DNA of 64,000 bases, from contig CBDCVN010000013.1 of NCBI GenBank assembly GCA_965223045.1, positions 3,596,001 to 3,660,000 on the forward strand, read 5' to 3'. A model generated the notes under the pieces. It did not search any database. It was not told where the DNA came from and was given only the letters and a program-made list of their open reading frames with translations. This DNA is from CBDCVN01 sp965223045 (GTDB taxonomy: Bacteria > Deinococcota > Deinococci > Deinococcales > Trueperaceae). Below are positions 8,005-16,109 of the stretch, one piece after another. The translations under genes and the position numbers were made by a program. Every line of letters begins with the position of its first letter. Positions within the stretch are counted from its first letter, which is position 1.

Positions 8005-10412
8005 AAGCAAGGCTTCGCAACCGTGAAGTAAACTTCTTCAGTGTCGCTATGTTAGATGTAGTAACAGGTGCCTTAGGAGCATTTTTGATCATTACTGCTA
8101 TTGTCAGTCCCTACTACAACAATCAAAATGAGCCTCAAAAAGCAATAGATACTATAAATCTAGACTTAAATGACATCCAATCTGAGCTTGAAAAGTTAAT
8201 GATTGATTTAACTGAGCTACTTACTCAAAATCAGACCTTGAATAAAAAAGTCTCAGAACTAGAAACACAAAAAGTTAGCTTAAATACCGAAGTCAAAGTT
8301 ATTGAGGTTCAAAAAAGTGAATTAAACAATCAACTTAAGCGAGCTAGTCAGGAAAGTGAGCTAAGTAAAACTAAACTAGCCGAGCTTGAAGACAAACTTC
8401 AAGCAGCTTTAACCCAAAATGAGGAACTACAAAAGCAAACTAACGAGCTAAAAACACAAAGTGCCCAATTACGAGAACAACTTGAACAAACCTTGCCAGA
8501 TGCTGAAGCAAGTGAAGCTACCTTACAAGAGGCAAAATTAGCTAATAAAGATTTAAGGGTGCAGGTAAATAATTTACAAGCTGATGTTCTAAATCTAGAA
8601 AACCAAGTAGTAAGTTTAACAACTGAGCTTAGTGAAACTAAAAATCTTGCTCAAATACAAGAAGTACAAACAGATCTTGCAGAATTACAAAAGTCATTTG
8701 AAGAGCTTGAAACACAAAAACATAAATTGGAAAATGAAGTACTAGCACTTGATCAACAAAGCGATAGCCTTGAAAAACAGAAGCTTGAATTAACTGCTGA
8801 GGTAGATAACTTAAAAGCAAAGAGTGTAGAGCTAAATGTAGAACTAGAAGGTGCTCTGGCAGAATTAGAAATTGCTAGAGCAAATAAAGACAAAGAAATG
8901 CAGCAAGAGCTTACTCTGCTTAGTAATAGAGAAGCTCTAACAGAAATTAAAACAGCCTTTGAGACCGAATATAAAGAAACAAAAACAATTTTAGAGCAAC
9001 AAATTAGTGGCCTAGAGGAGCATAAACTTAATTTACAAGACGAAATAAGCAATCTAGGGAAAAATTACCAAGGCTTGCAAACAAAACTCGAGGAAGTCCA
9101 AAACAATCTTGAGTTAACCCAAGTCGAATATACTAATGTACGTAGTTCTTTAGAGGTCGCAGCAGGTCAAAGTGAAACTTTAGAAGGGGAACTTAAAAAT
9201 CTAGAACAGCAAAAAACTAGCCTAGTTAGAGAGCTTGAGCAAGCCCAAAATCAGCTTAGCTCACAAACAGAGCAAACTTCTAGTTTGCAAGTTGAATTAA
9301 GAGAAGCCCAAGCACAAAACAAAGAACTTCAAGCAGGAATCACCCAGCTAAGGGAGCAAAAACTTGACTTAGAAGCTCAGTTTGCACAAAGAAATAGTCA
9401 ACTAGAAGATTTTGATAATTTAGAAAATGTACTAACTCAGTCCCAAAATCAAAATCAACAACTTCAAAACCAAGTAACTGCTTTACAAGAAGAAATTGCT
9501 AAGTTAACACAACAAAGACATGAAGTAGAAAGTAGGCTTAGCCAAGTTTCGCAAGAGGCAGAAAATAATAGAGCCAAATTAGTAAACTTAACTAATGAAC
9601 TAGAGGAATCTAGGCCAGATCCGACAAGGGTAACACAATTGGAAAGTGAAATGGCTAAATTACAAAGTGAGTATAGCCTAGCTACTCAACAAACACAGAA
9701 TACCCAAAATAATTTAGATGAGTTAAAGAATAATTTTTCTGCCTTACAAGCTCAAAGTAACCAACTTGAAGCAGAATTAGCGGAAGTGTCTAGGCAAAAA
9801 CTTGAGTTAGAAACAAGGCTAGCACAATTAGACACCACTCCAAACAATGAAATCCAATTGGCTAGTTTACAGCAGCAACTCACGGAAACTCAAAGCTTAT
9901 TATCTCGTAGTCAACAATATATAAGTGAGCTAGAAGTAAAACTTGGCAAATCAACCCTAAATCCATTACTAATAGTAGCAGCTTGGGAACATCCAGCAGA
10001 TATTGACCTTATAGTTATTGATCCTTCTGGAAATCGTTATGGTGCTCCTTTAGGAGGTCATGCTCGAAGTTATGATGGCAAACCCGGTGAGCTTGTTCAA
10101 GATACTCAAATTGGGCCGGGTTCAGAAATATGGTTTTCACCTATTAGTGACCCAGGAACCTACACAGTTCGTGTGAATGTTTATGCCCCTAGAATGGTTA
10201 ATGAAGGTGTCTACACTCCTGTGAATGTGCGTGTTATTTCAAGCAGTCAAAACAACACTACTATTGAAAATCTACAAGCAGAACTAGAATTTGAGACTAA
10301 AAACTGTGTAGAAGTTGCTCATATATCCGTAGCAAGTAGTGGAGTACGTGTGCAAAGAATAGATAATGACTGTGAGGCCGAGCCCGCACAATACCTTAAG
10401 CCTTATGAGTAG
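8001..10412 (+). CDS. Membrane-anchored long coiled-coil protein with C-terminal beta domain (MotB/TolR-position partner)
   Basis: An 803-residue protein. Residues 1-35 carry a short basic leader and one membrane segment with the ExbD/MotB-like pattern SVAMLDVVTGALGAFLII. Residues 50-655 form an almost unbroken Q/E/L-rich coiled coil. Residues about 660-803 are a compact beta-rich domain starting PLLIVAAWEHPADIDLIVID, which resembles the YfaP/DUF2135-type fold (DxDLxVxDPxG). It overlaps the channel gene by ATGA, as TolQ-TolR and MotA-MotB pairs do. By topology the coil and C-terminal domain would be outside the inner membrane. There is no OmpA-type peptidoglycan-binding domain. A 600-residue coil (roughly 80-90 nm if continuous) is far longer than in any stator partner I know. 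Confidence 0.75.
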   Translation: MKARLRNREVNFFSVAMLDVVTGALGAFLIITAIVSPYYNNQNEPQKAIDTINLDLNDIQSELEKLMIDLTELLTQNQTLNKKVSELETQKVSLNTEVKVIEVQKSELNNQLKRASQESELSKTKLAELEDKLQAALTQNEELQKQTNELKTQSAQLREQLEQTLPDAEASEATLQEAKLANKDLRVQVNNLQADVLNLENQVVSLTTELSETKNLAQIQEVQTDLAELQKSFEELETQKHKLENEVLALDQQSDSLEKQKLELTAEVDNLKAKSVELNVELEGALAELEIARANKDKEMQQELTLLSNREALTEIKTAFETEYKETKTILEQQISGLEEHKLNLQDEISNLGKNYQGLQTKLEEVQNNLELTQVEYTNVRSSLEVAAGQSETLEGELKNLEQQKTSLVRELEQAQNQLSSQTEQTSSLQVELREAQAQNKELQAGITQLREQKLDLEAQFAQRNSQLEDFDNLENVLTQSQNQNQQLQNQVTALQEEIAKLTQQRHEVESRLSQVSQEAENNRAKLVNLTNELEESRPDPTRVTQLESEMAKLQSEYSLATQQTQNTQNNLDELKNNFSALQAQSNQLEAELAEVSRQKLELETRLAQLDTTPNNEIQLASLQQQLTETQSLLSRSQQYISELEVKLGKSTLNPLLIVAAWEHPADIDLIVIDPSGNRYGAPLGGHARSYDGKPGELVQDTQIGPGSEIWFSPISDPGTYTVRVNVYAPRMVNEGVYTPVNVRVISSSQNNTTIENLQAELEFETKNCVEVAHISVASSGVRVQRIDNDCEAEPAQYLKPYE

Positions 10413-10477
10413 CCATTCTAACTAACCTAAGAATAATTGCTAAGGTGCAAGAGTTTTTATGAATAATTTTTGGTGTA

Positions 10478-10551
10478 ATTAGTAGCCTGTATGTGGTTAG
10501 TAGTCAGGAATCAATCAACATAATAAAGCCCTACTGACTCCTATCTACTTC
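10478..10551. repeat. Dispersed TAGTAGTTAG-type hairpin repeat, copy 1
   Basis: This copy shares a core (CATAATRAAGCCCTACT) and flanking TAGTAG / CTACTT arms with copies near 22.06 kb (opposite orientation) and 49.47 kb. It overlaps the 3' end of the prenyl synthase gene, so its bases encode that protein's last residues (EVDRSQ). Confidence 0.6.
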
Positions 10552-11502
10552 TCTTTGTGCTAAAGCTATTAGGACCTCTTTAGCTTCTGATTCAGGGAAA
10601 ATTCCTAAAGCTTCTATCGCTAGGTTAACTTCCTGTCTTATCTTATCTTGTGTAGTTTTATCAATTTCATAAGCTAGTATCAGCTTTTGCATCTTTTCAA
10701 TGTCATCTTCACCAGAAGCGTGATGACGCAAAATAACTCGAGCCTCTTCTACTTTCTCATCAAGAATCAGCTTTAACACAGTAAAAGTAGCCTTGCCTTC
10801 ACGTAAATCCCCCCCTACAGGCTTACCTAATTTCTGAGCACTACCCAACAAATCAAGGTAATCATCCTGCATTTGAAAAGCACGTCCATAGCAAAGACCA
10901 AAGCAACGTAAGGCTTCACGCTCTTCTTTATTAGCCCTATGCAAAATAGCAACACCCTCCAAAGCAGCTGCTAAAAGCACAGCTGTTTTACCATTTATAA
11001 TCTTCTGGTAGTTTTCAAAAGAATAAGTTTCTAAACTTGCCATTTGAAACTGTAAAACTTCTGCCTCACAAATATCAGCAGCAGTTTGTGACATAAGCAT
11101 AGTAAATTCAGGACTTTTGGACTCTGCCAAAATTACTAAAACTTTAGCCAGCATAAAATCGCCTGACATAACACTAACAACGTTGCCATAGCGCCGAAAA
11201 GCAGCTTCATGCCCACGCCTAGTATCAGCATTATCAATAAGGTCATCATGTAATAGAGAAGCTGAGTGTAGAAGCTCTACCGCTAATGCCACTTGCATAG
11301 TTATTTCAGGTAAGGCATTAAGCATCTTACCTGCCAAAAATGCTAGGCTAGGCCGCAACCTTTTGCCTCCAGCACTCACTAGGTCTTCCCCTATAGCATC
11401 TATAAAAGCTACTGATGAATGTAATTTTTCAGCTAAGTGATTCTCAAACAGGCTTAGCTCTTCTTTTAGAATTTCAAACACAAATTTTATATTACTACAC
11501 AA
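10531..11502 (-). CDS. Trans-polyprenyl diphosphate synthase (all-E chain)
   Basis: The enzyme condenses isopentenyl diphosphate units to make C30-C45 prenyl chains, probably the menaquinone side chain. Visible family features are GGKRLRP near residue 50, the first aspartate-rich motif (HDDLIDNADTRRG), a GDFMLAK segment, and the second aspartate-rich motif (QMQDDYLDL). Its 323 residues are normal for the family. The start is TTG at 11502, supported by a perfect AGGAGG eight bases upstream. That AGGAGG is the 3' arm of the preceding gene's terminator hairpin, so the ribosome binding site would be sequestered in read-through transcripts. Chain length cannot be fixed by eye. Confidence 0.93.
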   Translation of the reverse strand: MCSNIKFVFEILKEELSLFENHLAEKLHSSVAFIDAIGEDLVSAGGKRLRPSLAFLAGKMLNALPEITMQVALAVELLHSASLLHDDLIDNADTRRGHEAAFRRYGNVVSVMSGDFMLAKVLVILAESKSPEFTMLMSQTAADICEAEVLQFQMASLETYSFENYQKIINGKTAVLLAAALEGVAILHRANKEEREALRCFGLCYGRAFQMQDDYLDLLGSAQKLGKPVGGDLREGKATFTVLKLILDEKVEEARVILRHHASGEDDIEKMQKLILAYEIDKTTQDKIRQEVNLAIEALGIFPESEAKEVLIALAQREVDRSQ

Positions 11503-11505
11503 GTA

Positions 11506-11533
11506 AAAAGCCTCCTAATTAAAGGAGGCTTTT
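11506..11533 (-). terminator. Rho-independent terminator containing the next gene's ribosome binding site
   Basis: A ten-base-pair stem (AAAAGCCTCC / GGAGGCTTTT) with an eight-base loop and a T-run on the minus strand, placed 26 bases after the large lipoprotein gene. Its 3' arm supplies AGGAGG for the TTG start at 11502. Confidence 0.85.
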
Positions 11534-11558
11534 AGGCTTTAACTTTTTTTATCTAAGT

Positions 11559-13832
11559 TTAGTCAATAACTGAAACAACTTCTGAGTTTGTTGTGTATAT
11601 ATCACCACTCGCTGTAATTACCTGCGTGATAAAAGAATAACTTCCTTTATCACTGAAACCTATGCTATAGCCAGAACTAGTAGTCCCTGTAGCATTTGAC
11701 AAAGGGCGAAGTATTGCTTCTGTAGGTAACTTAAGTAGGTGATCAAAGGTATCTCCTGCTTCTACTGGTTTACTTACTTGAGGTATAGGACTTATATTTG
11801 TCTGTCCTGCACCCTTACAAGTATCTGTCAGTAAATCAAAGTCAAGGGCTGTAACTAGTGTAAAGCTATTATCTTTGGGCACAGGAGAAACTAGCTGTAA
11901 ACAAGGTTCAGCAACACCTGTATTGGTAATTGGTCCAATCTGTCGAAGCTGATAACCAGCATCTACTGATCTTTCCAAGTTAATTGTGATGTCTTGGAAA
12001 GTGCGGTTACCATCTACATCTTGAGCCACTATACGCACAGTATAGTGGCTACCATCTAATATGTAAGGATCAGCATTGTAATTAATGGGCAAAGCCACAG
12101 TAGTAAATACCTCTCCACTAGAAGCATAAATGAAGCGAGATGGTGTAGTGTCATCATCCTCTTTGCCTGTAAAAACCCTTAGTTCAATAAAAGCTAATCC
12201 AGTATTGTCAGTTGCTTGTACTGAAACATAGGCATTATCAGGATCTCTAATAGTTCTAACTACTCCTACAGGATTAGTAGGACTAAGAATAAGTAAAGAA
12301 GGTGGGACACGACTGCTGTTATCTGTATCTATTTGAATTGTTCTAATCAGCTCAACATCAATCTGCCCATTGGGGGCATTACGCAAGCGTGCTTTTACAG
12401 TAACACGCAAAGTGTAAGTGTCATTAGCAAGCTCGTTAGTATCAAAGCCTTCTCTGGTTTCATAACTACCACCTCTTGTAGGGGTAATATTACTATTTGT
12501 TGTGGCATCAGATAGACGCTGCTCATCTATTATTTCGCCTGTAAAGTCTATTAGCTCGAGATGTATACCTTCTTGCTCAGCACCAGCAATGCTAGCATCA
12601 ACCAACCCATCCCCATTTAAGTCCAGGGTATATTCACTACTAGTAAGTTGGCCAATAGTCACACTGACAGGTAAAATACCACTTATCTGATCTCCAGAAG
12701 CTGGGGAGTTAATGGAAAGCACTGGTGGTGGTGCCTCATTAAAAACTTCTATTGTTACTGGTGTAGAATCATCGCCTTCCCCTGCCTCACTAGTAACTTG
12801 AGCAACAAGGGTAAGTTTATCATTGTTAGGGTAATCTAATGTGTTGAGAACAACTACATAAGGGAAACTATTCATCTTTGCTACAGGAGATTTGCCTAGA
12901 GCCTCGCTTTCAACAATCAAAGTTACTTCAGCTGTACCTGTTTCATCCTCTACACGCATAGGAACACTAATAGTTCCCTCATAACAAGCAGGAAGACTAC
13001 AACTAGAACTATCAATAGCCCCTGGTTCAATGTTAGCAATGTCAATACTTACTGTTGGCAACTCAAGGTCAGGTCCATCAGTACGATCTTTAACAGTAAA
13101 AGAGAAATTTACAGGATCACTTTCATTACCAGCAGCATCAATAGCTTTTAAACTTACATCTATAACACTGACATTGTTAAAATCAACAATATTATCTAAT
13201 TGATAAACCTGCCTACCTAAATTGCTTGGGTCAGCTACAACTTGCCCCTCAACCGTAAGTTCAACAGTAGTATCATTCACACCTGAAGATTCATCATTAG
13301 GGGTTGCTATTATTGCTACTTCATCATCTGTATCAACAGCAGGCAAAGGTGGTTGGGAAACATCTACACTTGTAGAGTTTACCAGCAAATTTACATTGAG
13401 GCTTGGCTTTTGATTATCTACAGTAACCTTTTGAGTAACCTCACCTTTATTTCCATCATTATCTACTGCTTCAGCCTTAAGAGTAACTTCACCAGCACTA
13501 GGAAAGCCAACATTAAAGTTATAAGGTGACTTGCTTATGCGACCTACTTCTGTACCACCAATAAAAAGGATTACTTCTTTTACAGCAATATCATCAGAGG
13601 CTTTTACTTCAATATCAACGTCCTGTGCAGTAACAAAAATAGTGTTAGTTTGACTAGTGCTAAGATTACTTAAATCAAACTTGCCAATTTTAACAAAACC
13701 TACAGAAGGTGAATCATCTAACGCCAAATCCGCTTCGTTCTGATCATCACAAGCAAAAAGCAAAGGCAACACCAAAATTAGCACAATAAATGCTCTTATT
13801 AAGATTGTTGGTCTAATTTTTTCAAAAGTCAT
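11559..13832 (-). CDS. Large lipoprotein with tandem Ig/cadherin-like domains
   Basis: A 757-residue exported protein. The N-terminus has a positive patch, a hydrophobic stretch and a lipobox (LLFAC, Cys28), so it should be lipid-anchored. The mature part is a run of beta-sandwich domains of the type that brings D-N-D-G and V-x-V-x-A-x-D-x-x-G motifs, for example KAEAVDNDGNKGEVTQKVTV and DVSLKAIDAAGNESDPVNFSF. About six such units can be picked out. No catalytic motif is visible. It lies four bases after the smaller lipoprotein gene in the rex transcription unit and ends at a strong terminator. A role in surface adhesion or envelope structure is inference. Confidence 0.8.
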   Translation of the reverse strand: MTFEKIRPTILIRAFIVLILVLPLLFACDDQNEADLALDDSPSVGFVKIGKFDLSNLSTSQTNTIFVTAQDVDIEVKASDDIAVKEVILFIGGTEVGRISKSPYNFNVGFPSAGEVTLKAEAVDNDGNKGEVTQKVTVDNQKPSLNVNLLVNSTSVDVSQPPLPAVDTDDEVAIIATPNDESSGVNDTTVELTVEGQVVADPSNLGRQVYQLDNIVDFNNVSVIDVSLKAIDAAGNESDPVNFSFTVKDRTDGPDLELPTVSIDIANIEPGAIDSSSCSLPACYEGTISVPMRVEDETGTAEVTLIVESEALGKSPVAKMNSFPYVVVLNTLDYPNNDKLTLVAQVTSEAGEGDDSTPVTIEVFNEAPPPVLSINSPASGDQISGILPVSVTIGQLTSSEYTLDLNGDGLVDASIAGAEQEGIHLELIDFTGEIIDEQRLSDATTNSNITPTRGGSYETREGFDTNELANDTYTLRVTVKARLRNAPNGQIDVELIRTIQIDTDNSSRVPPSLLILSPTNPVGVVRTIRDPDNAYVSVQATDNTGLAFIELRVFTGKEDDDTTPSRFIYASSGEVFTTVALPINYNADPYILDGSHYTVRIVAQDVDGNRTFQDITINLERSVDAGYQLRQIGPITNTGVAEPCLQLVSPVPKDNSFTLVTALDFDLLTDTCKGAGQTNISPIPQVSKPVEAGDTFDHLLKLPTEAILRPLSNATGTTSSGYSIGFSDKGSYSFITQVITASGDIYTTNSEVVSVID

Positions 13833-13836
13833 TACT

Positions 13837-14406
13837 TTACCCTCCCTTTACAGGAAACTGTATAGCTATGGGATCAGTATCTATTTCAATTTCTTGGTTA
13901 AGGTCTGTGGTTGCTCTGAAATGGAAAATGGCTCGAGCACCTACATAACGATTTCGCAAAACCTCGATAGCAACATCAGCAGGCAAAGTAAAAAAGTTAC
14001 TTATTGGATCACTATCTACATTAGCCCATTCAACTCCTGGTGTATTTATTGTACAGACAGTGGCATCTTCTGGGCAAACAATGCCCGGTGGAACACTAGC
14101 ATTTAAAGAACCACTACTAAATAGAGTTCCATCTCCAGGAAGGATAACATTTCCTGCAGGATCAAAATACTCTACATCATAACCGTTAATACGTGCACCA
14201 ATAGAACCTGCTCTAGCAGTAAAAGTTACCACATGAGAAGTAATAACTATTGTGCCATCATCTTGAGCTTCAAAACCAAGAACAGTAGGTTGAAAACCTG
14301 CAGTAATGTCAACAATAGGAACTAGAGAAAAATTATCGCAAGCTGAAAGTGTCAAAATGACCACTGTCGAAAAGAGTGCAAAAAAACTGCGCATAACTAA
14401 ATTCAT
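13837..14406 (-). CDS. Small lipoprotein of unknown function
   Basis: A 189-residue protein with a signal peptide and lipobox (LTLSAC, Cys23). The rest is predicted beta strands, with a region that could be an extracellular adhesion-like sandwich (VVTFTARAGSIGARINGYDVEYFD). I do not recognise a family. Its start codon overlaps the rex stop (ATGA), so it is translationally coupled to rex. The downstream Ig-like lipoprotein follows after four bases, so the two probably act in the same envelope process. The first in-frame ATG is used; Met5 is an equally possible start. Confidence 0.72.
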   Translation of the reverse strand: MNLVMRSFFALFSTVVILTLSACDNFSLVPIVDITAGFQPTVLGFEAQDDGTIVITSHVVTFTARAGSIGARINGYDVEYFDPAGNVILPGDGTLFSSGSLNASVPPGIVCPEDATVCTINTPGVEWANVDSDPISNFFTLPADVAIEVLRNRYVGARAIFHFRATTDLNQEIEIDTDPIAIQFPVKGG

Positions 14407-15047
14407 GCCGTTAGCTCCTCCTTGAGCTGTGGATTTAAGATATAAAATGAAAGACGTTTTAAGCCAACTAAAAAGTCTACGTGTTCGACATGAACATCAC
14501 TAGGTACTTCTATAATGGTAGGGGCAAAGTTTAAAATGCCTTTAATACCTGCTTTTACTAAAGTGTCAGCTACCCCTTGAGCAGCTCCTTTAGGAACAGT
14601 AATGAATCCTATATCAATACCTTTTTCTTTTACTATACTTGGCAAGTTATCAGGAGGATCAATAGTAACCCCTGCTAGTTCTTGGCCAACTTTTGCGAAG
14701 TCTATGTCAAAACAAGCTTTTAATTTAAATTCGTATTCATCAAAATTAGGGTAGTAAGCCAAGGCTTGCCCCAAGCGCCCTGTGCCTACAATAGCAGCGT
14801 TCCAAACTCTATTTAAGCCTAAAATACGGCGTAACTCACGCTGCAATGTTGGTACTGTATATCCAGTTCCTCGTGTACCAAAACGCCCAAAATAAGCAAG
14901 ATCTTTGCGCACTTGAAAAGCAGAAACCTGTGCTTCATCAGCAAGGTGTTCAGAGGAGGTTTTTTTTATACCCTGAGTCTCGAGCTGAGTCAAAATGCGC
15001 AAATAAATCACTAGGCGACTAATTGTTGCTGTAGGAATAGTGGACAT
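14403..15047 (-). CDS. rex: Redox-sensing transcriptional repressor Rex
   Basis: A dimeric repressor that senses the NADH/NAD+ ratio. Residues 8-60 form the winged helix with the Rex signature (FQVRKDLAYFGRFGTRGTGY). The Rossmann nucleotide-binding motif VGTGRLGQA is at 88-95, and the C-terminal domain-swap helix follows (FLVGLKRLSFYILNP). The sequence reads very close to the Thermus Rex I remember. It sits inside an envelope-protein cluster, between a SPOR protein and two lipoproteins, rather than beside respiratory genes. Its targets are not visible: I did not find a convincing Rex operator (TTGTGAA-type inverted repeat) in its immediate upstream region. Confidence 0.96.
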   Translation of the reverse strand: MSTIPTATISRLVIYLRILTQLETQGIKKTSSEHLADEAQVSAFQVRKDLAYFGRFGTRGTGYTVPTLQRELRRILGLNRVWNAAIVGTGRLGQALAYYPNFDEYEFKLKACFDIDFAKVGQELAGVTIDPPDNLPSIVKEKGIDIGFITVPKGAAQGVADTLVKAGIKGILNFAPTIIEVPSDVHVEHVDFLVGLKRLSFYILNPQLKEELTA

Positions 15048-15081
15048 CTACAGTAAAAAACCTCAACTAAAACACACAGTG

Positions 15082-16089
15082 CTATTGCAATACTATACTA
15101 CGAGGAAAACTATCAATGCCTTGTGCAGCTAGTTGTGTTTTAATGTTTACTACTTCACTTGAGCTATAGGGGCCTAACATCAGTTTCACAAAACCATTCT
15201 CACGATACTCCATAACTTTAAAGCCAAGACTTGCAAGCTGGTTACTTTGAGGAATGGAAAGTTCACCTGACCTATAAGCACCGACTTGCAAATAAGAGTT
15301 CTCTGAAATATTGGCGCTAGGCGTTGAGTTAGTTGTGGCAGTAATTTGATTTACAGGCGTGGTTTGGTTTGTAGTTGCAATTGGAGTTGCCACTGGTTGG
15401 CTAGTGTCTTCTGAGTATATACTGGCTTCATAATTTGAAGCTTTAAGCTGCTTAGCTACAACATCAGCTTGCTGCCTACTTGAGAAAGGGCCTACATAAA
15501 CCACTGAAAAATTACCACTCTTATCAAGTCCTGATTTATAACCCATATTGCCTACTTCAGCAACAAGTTTTCTAGCATTATCAAGATTACCAAATGCTCC
15601 CACAGAAATCTTATAAATTTTTGTAGCTGAATCAGCATTGGCTAAGTTGACAACTTCTAAATCTGTAGAATCAGGTGCAGTGGCAATTGTATTAGTAGGG
15701 GTTGCTCTAGGTTCTGCAACCGGAGTCAGATCGCTTGAATTTACACTACTAGAAACCAAGTTATCACTTGTTAGAGAAGTACCTCTAGTAGAATTATCCG
15801 AATTAATTGGTTTTTGATTTGGCTGTAGTACAGTTATATTGTTATTCCCTGTACTAACTGGAGTTACGTCTGAGTTTCTAAATGATGCATTGGTAGGTTC
15901 ATCTACCGTAGCTACTGAACTTAGGTAAGACGGGCTAGGTTGAGCATTAAAATCATTATTCACATCAGAGCTAGAGCTTGTAGGTAGAATAGTACCTCCG
16001 CTTAACAGTGTAGCGACAATCCCTGTAATTACTGAGAAAAGGGCAATGCCAATAAGTAAGTCCGGCCAATTACGTCTTATCCAATCCAT
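15082..16089 (-). CDS. Membrane-anchored protein with two SPOR domains
   Basis: A 335-residue protein with one N-terminal membrane segment (residues 10-30), then a Ser/Thr/Asn-rich linker. Two SPOR domains follow, at about 155-230 (KIYKISVGAFGNLDNARKL) and about 262-332 (YLQVGAYRSGEL). SPOR domains bind glycan strands stripped of stem peptides, which places such proteins at septa. The topology is a short cytoplasmic tail with periplasmic SPOR domains, as in FtsN-like proteins. It lies between a TPR protein and rex, all on the same strand with small gaps. Confidence 0.88.
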   Translation of the reverse strand: MDWIRRNWPDLLIGIALFSVITGIVATLLSGGTILPTSSSSDVNNDFNAQPSPSYLSSVATVDEPTNASFRNSDVTPVSTGNNNITVLQPNQKPINSDNSTRGTSLTSDNLVSSSVNSSDLTPVAEPRATPTNTIATAPDSTDLEVVNLANADSATKIYKISVGAFGNLDNARKLVAEVGNMGYKSGLDKSGNFSVVYVGPFSSRQQADVVAKQLKASNYEASIYSEDTSQPVATPIATTNQTTPVNQITATTNSTPSANISENSYLQVGAYRSGELSIPQSNQLASLGFKVMEYRENGFVKLMLGPYSSSEVVNIKTQLAAQGIDSFPRSIVLQ

Positions 16090-16109
16090 AAATATCTTCT
16101 CACTATCTT

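Noticed and set aside
8638..9052. ORFs opposite the coiled-coil gene
   Set aside because: Shadows generated by repetitive Q/E/L codons of the coiled coil on the other strand.
7009..10412. Zorya-type defence (ZorA/ZorB motor)
   Set aside because: The channel protein resembles MotA/TolQ, but in Zorya the long tail is on ZorA and ZorB carries a peptidoglycan-binding OmpA domain. Here the coil is on the partner, no OmpA domain is seen, and no helicase or nuclease effector genes are nearby.
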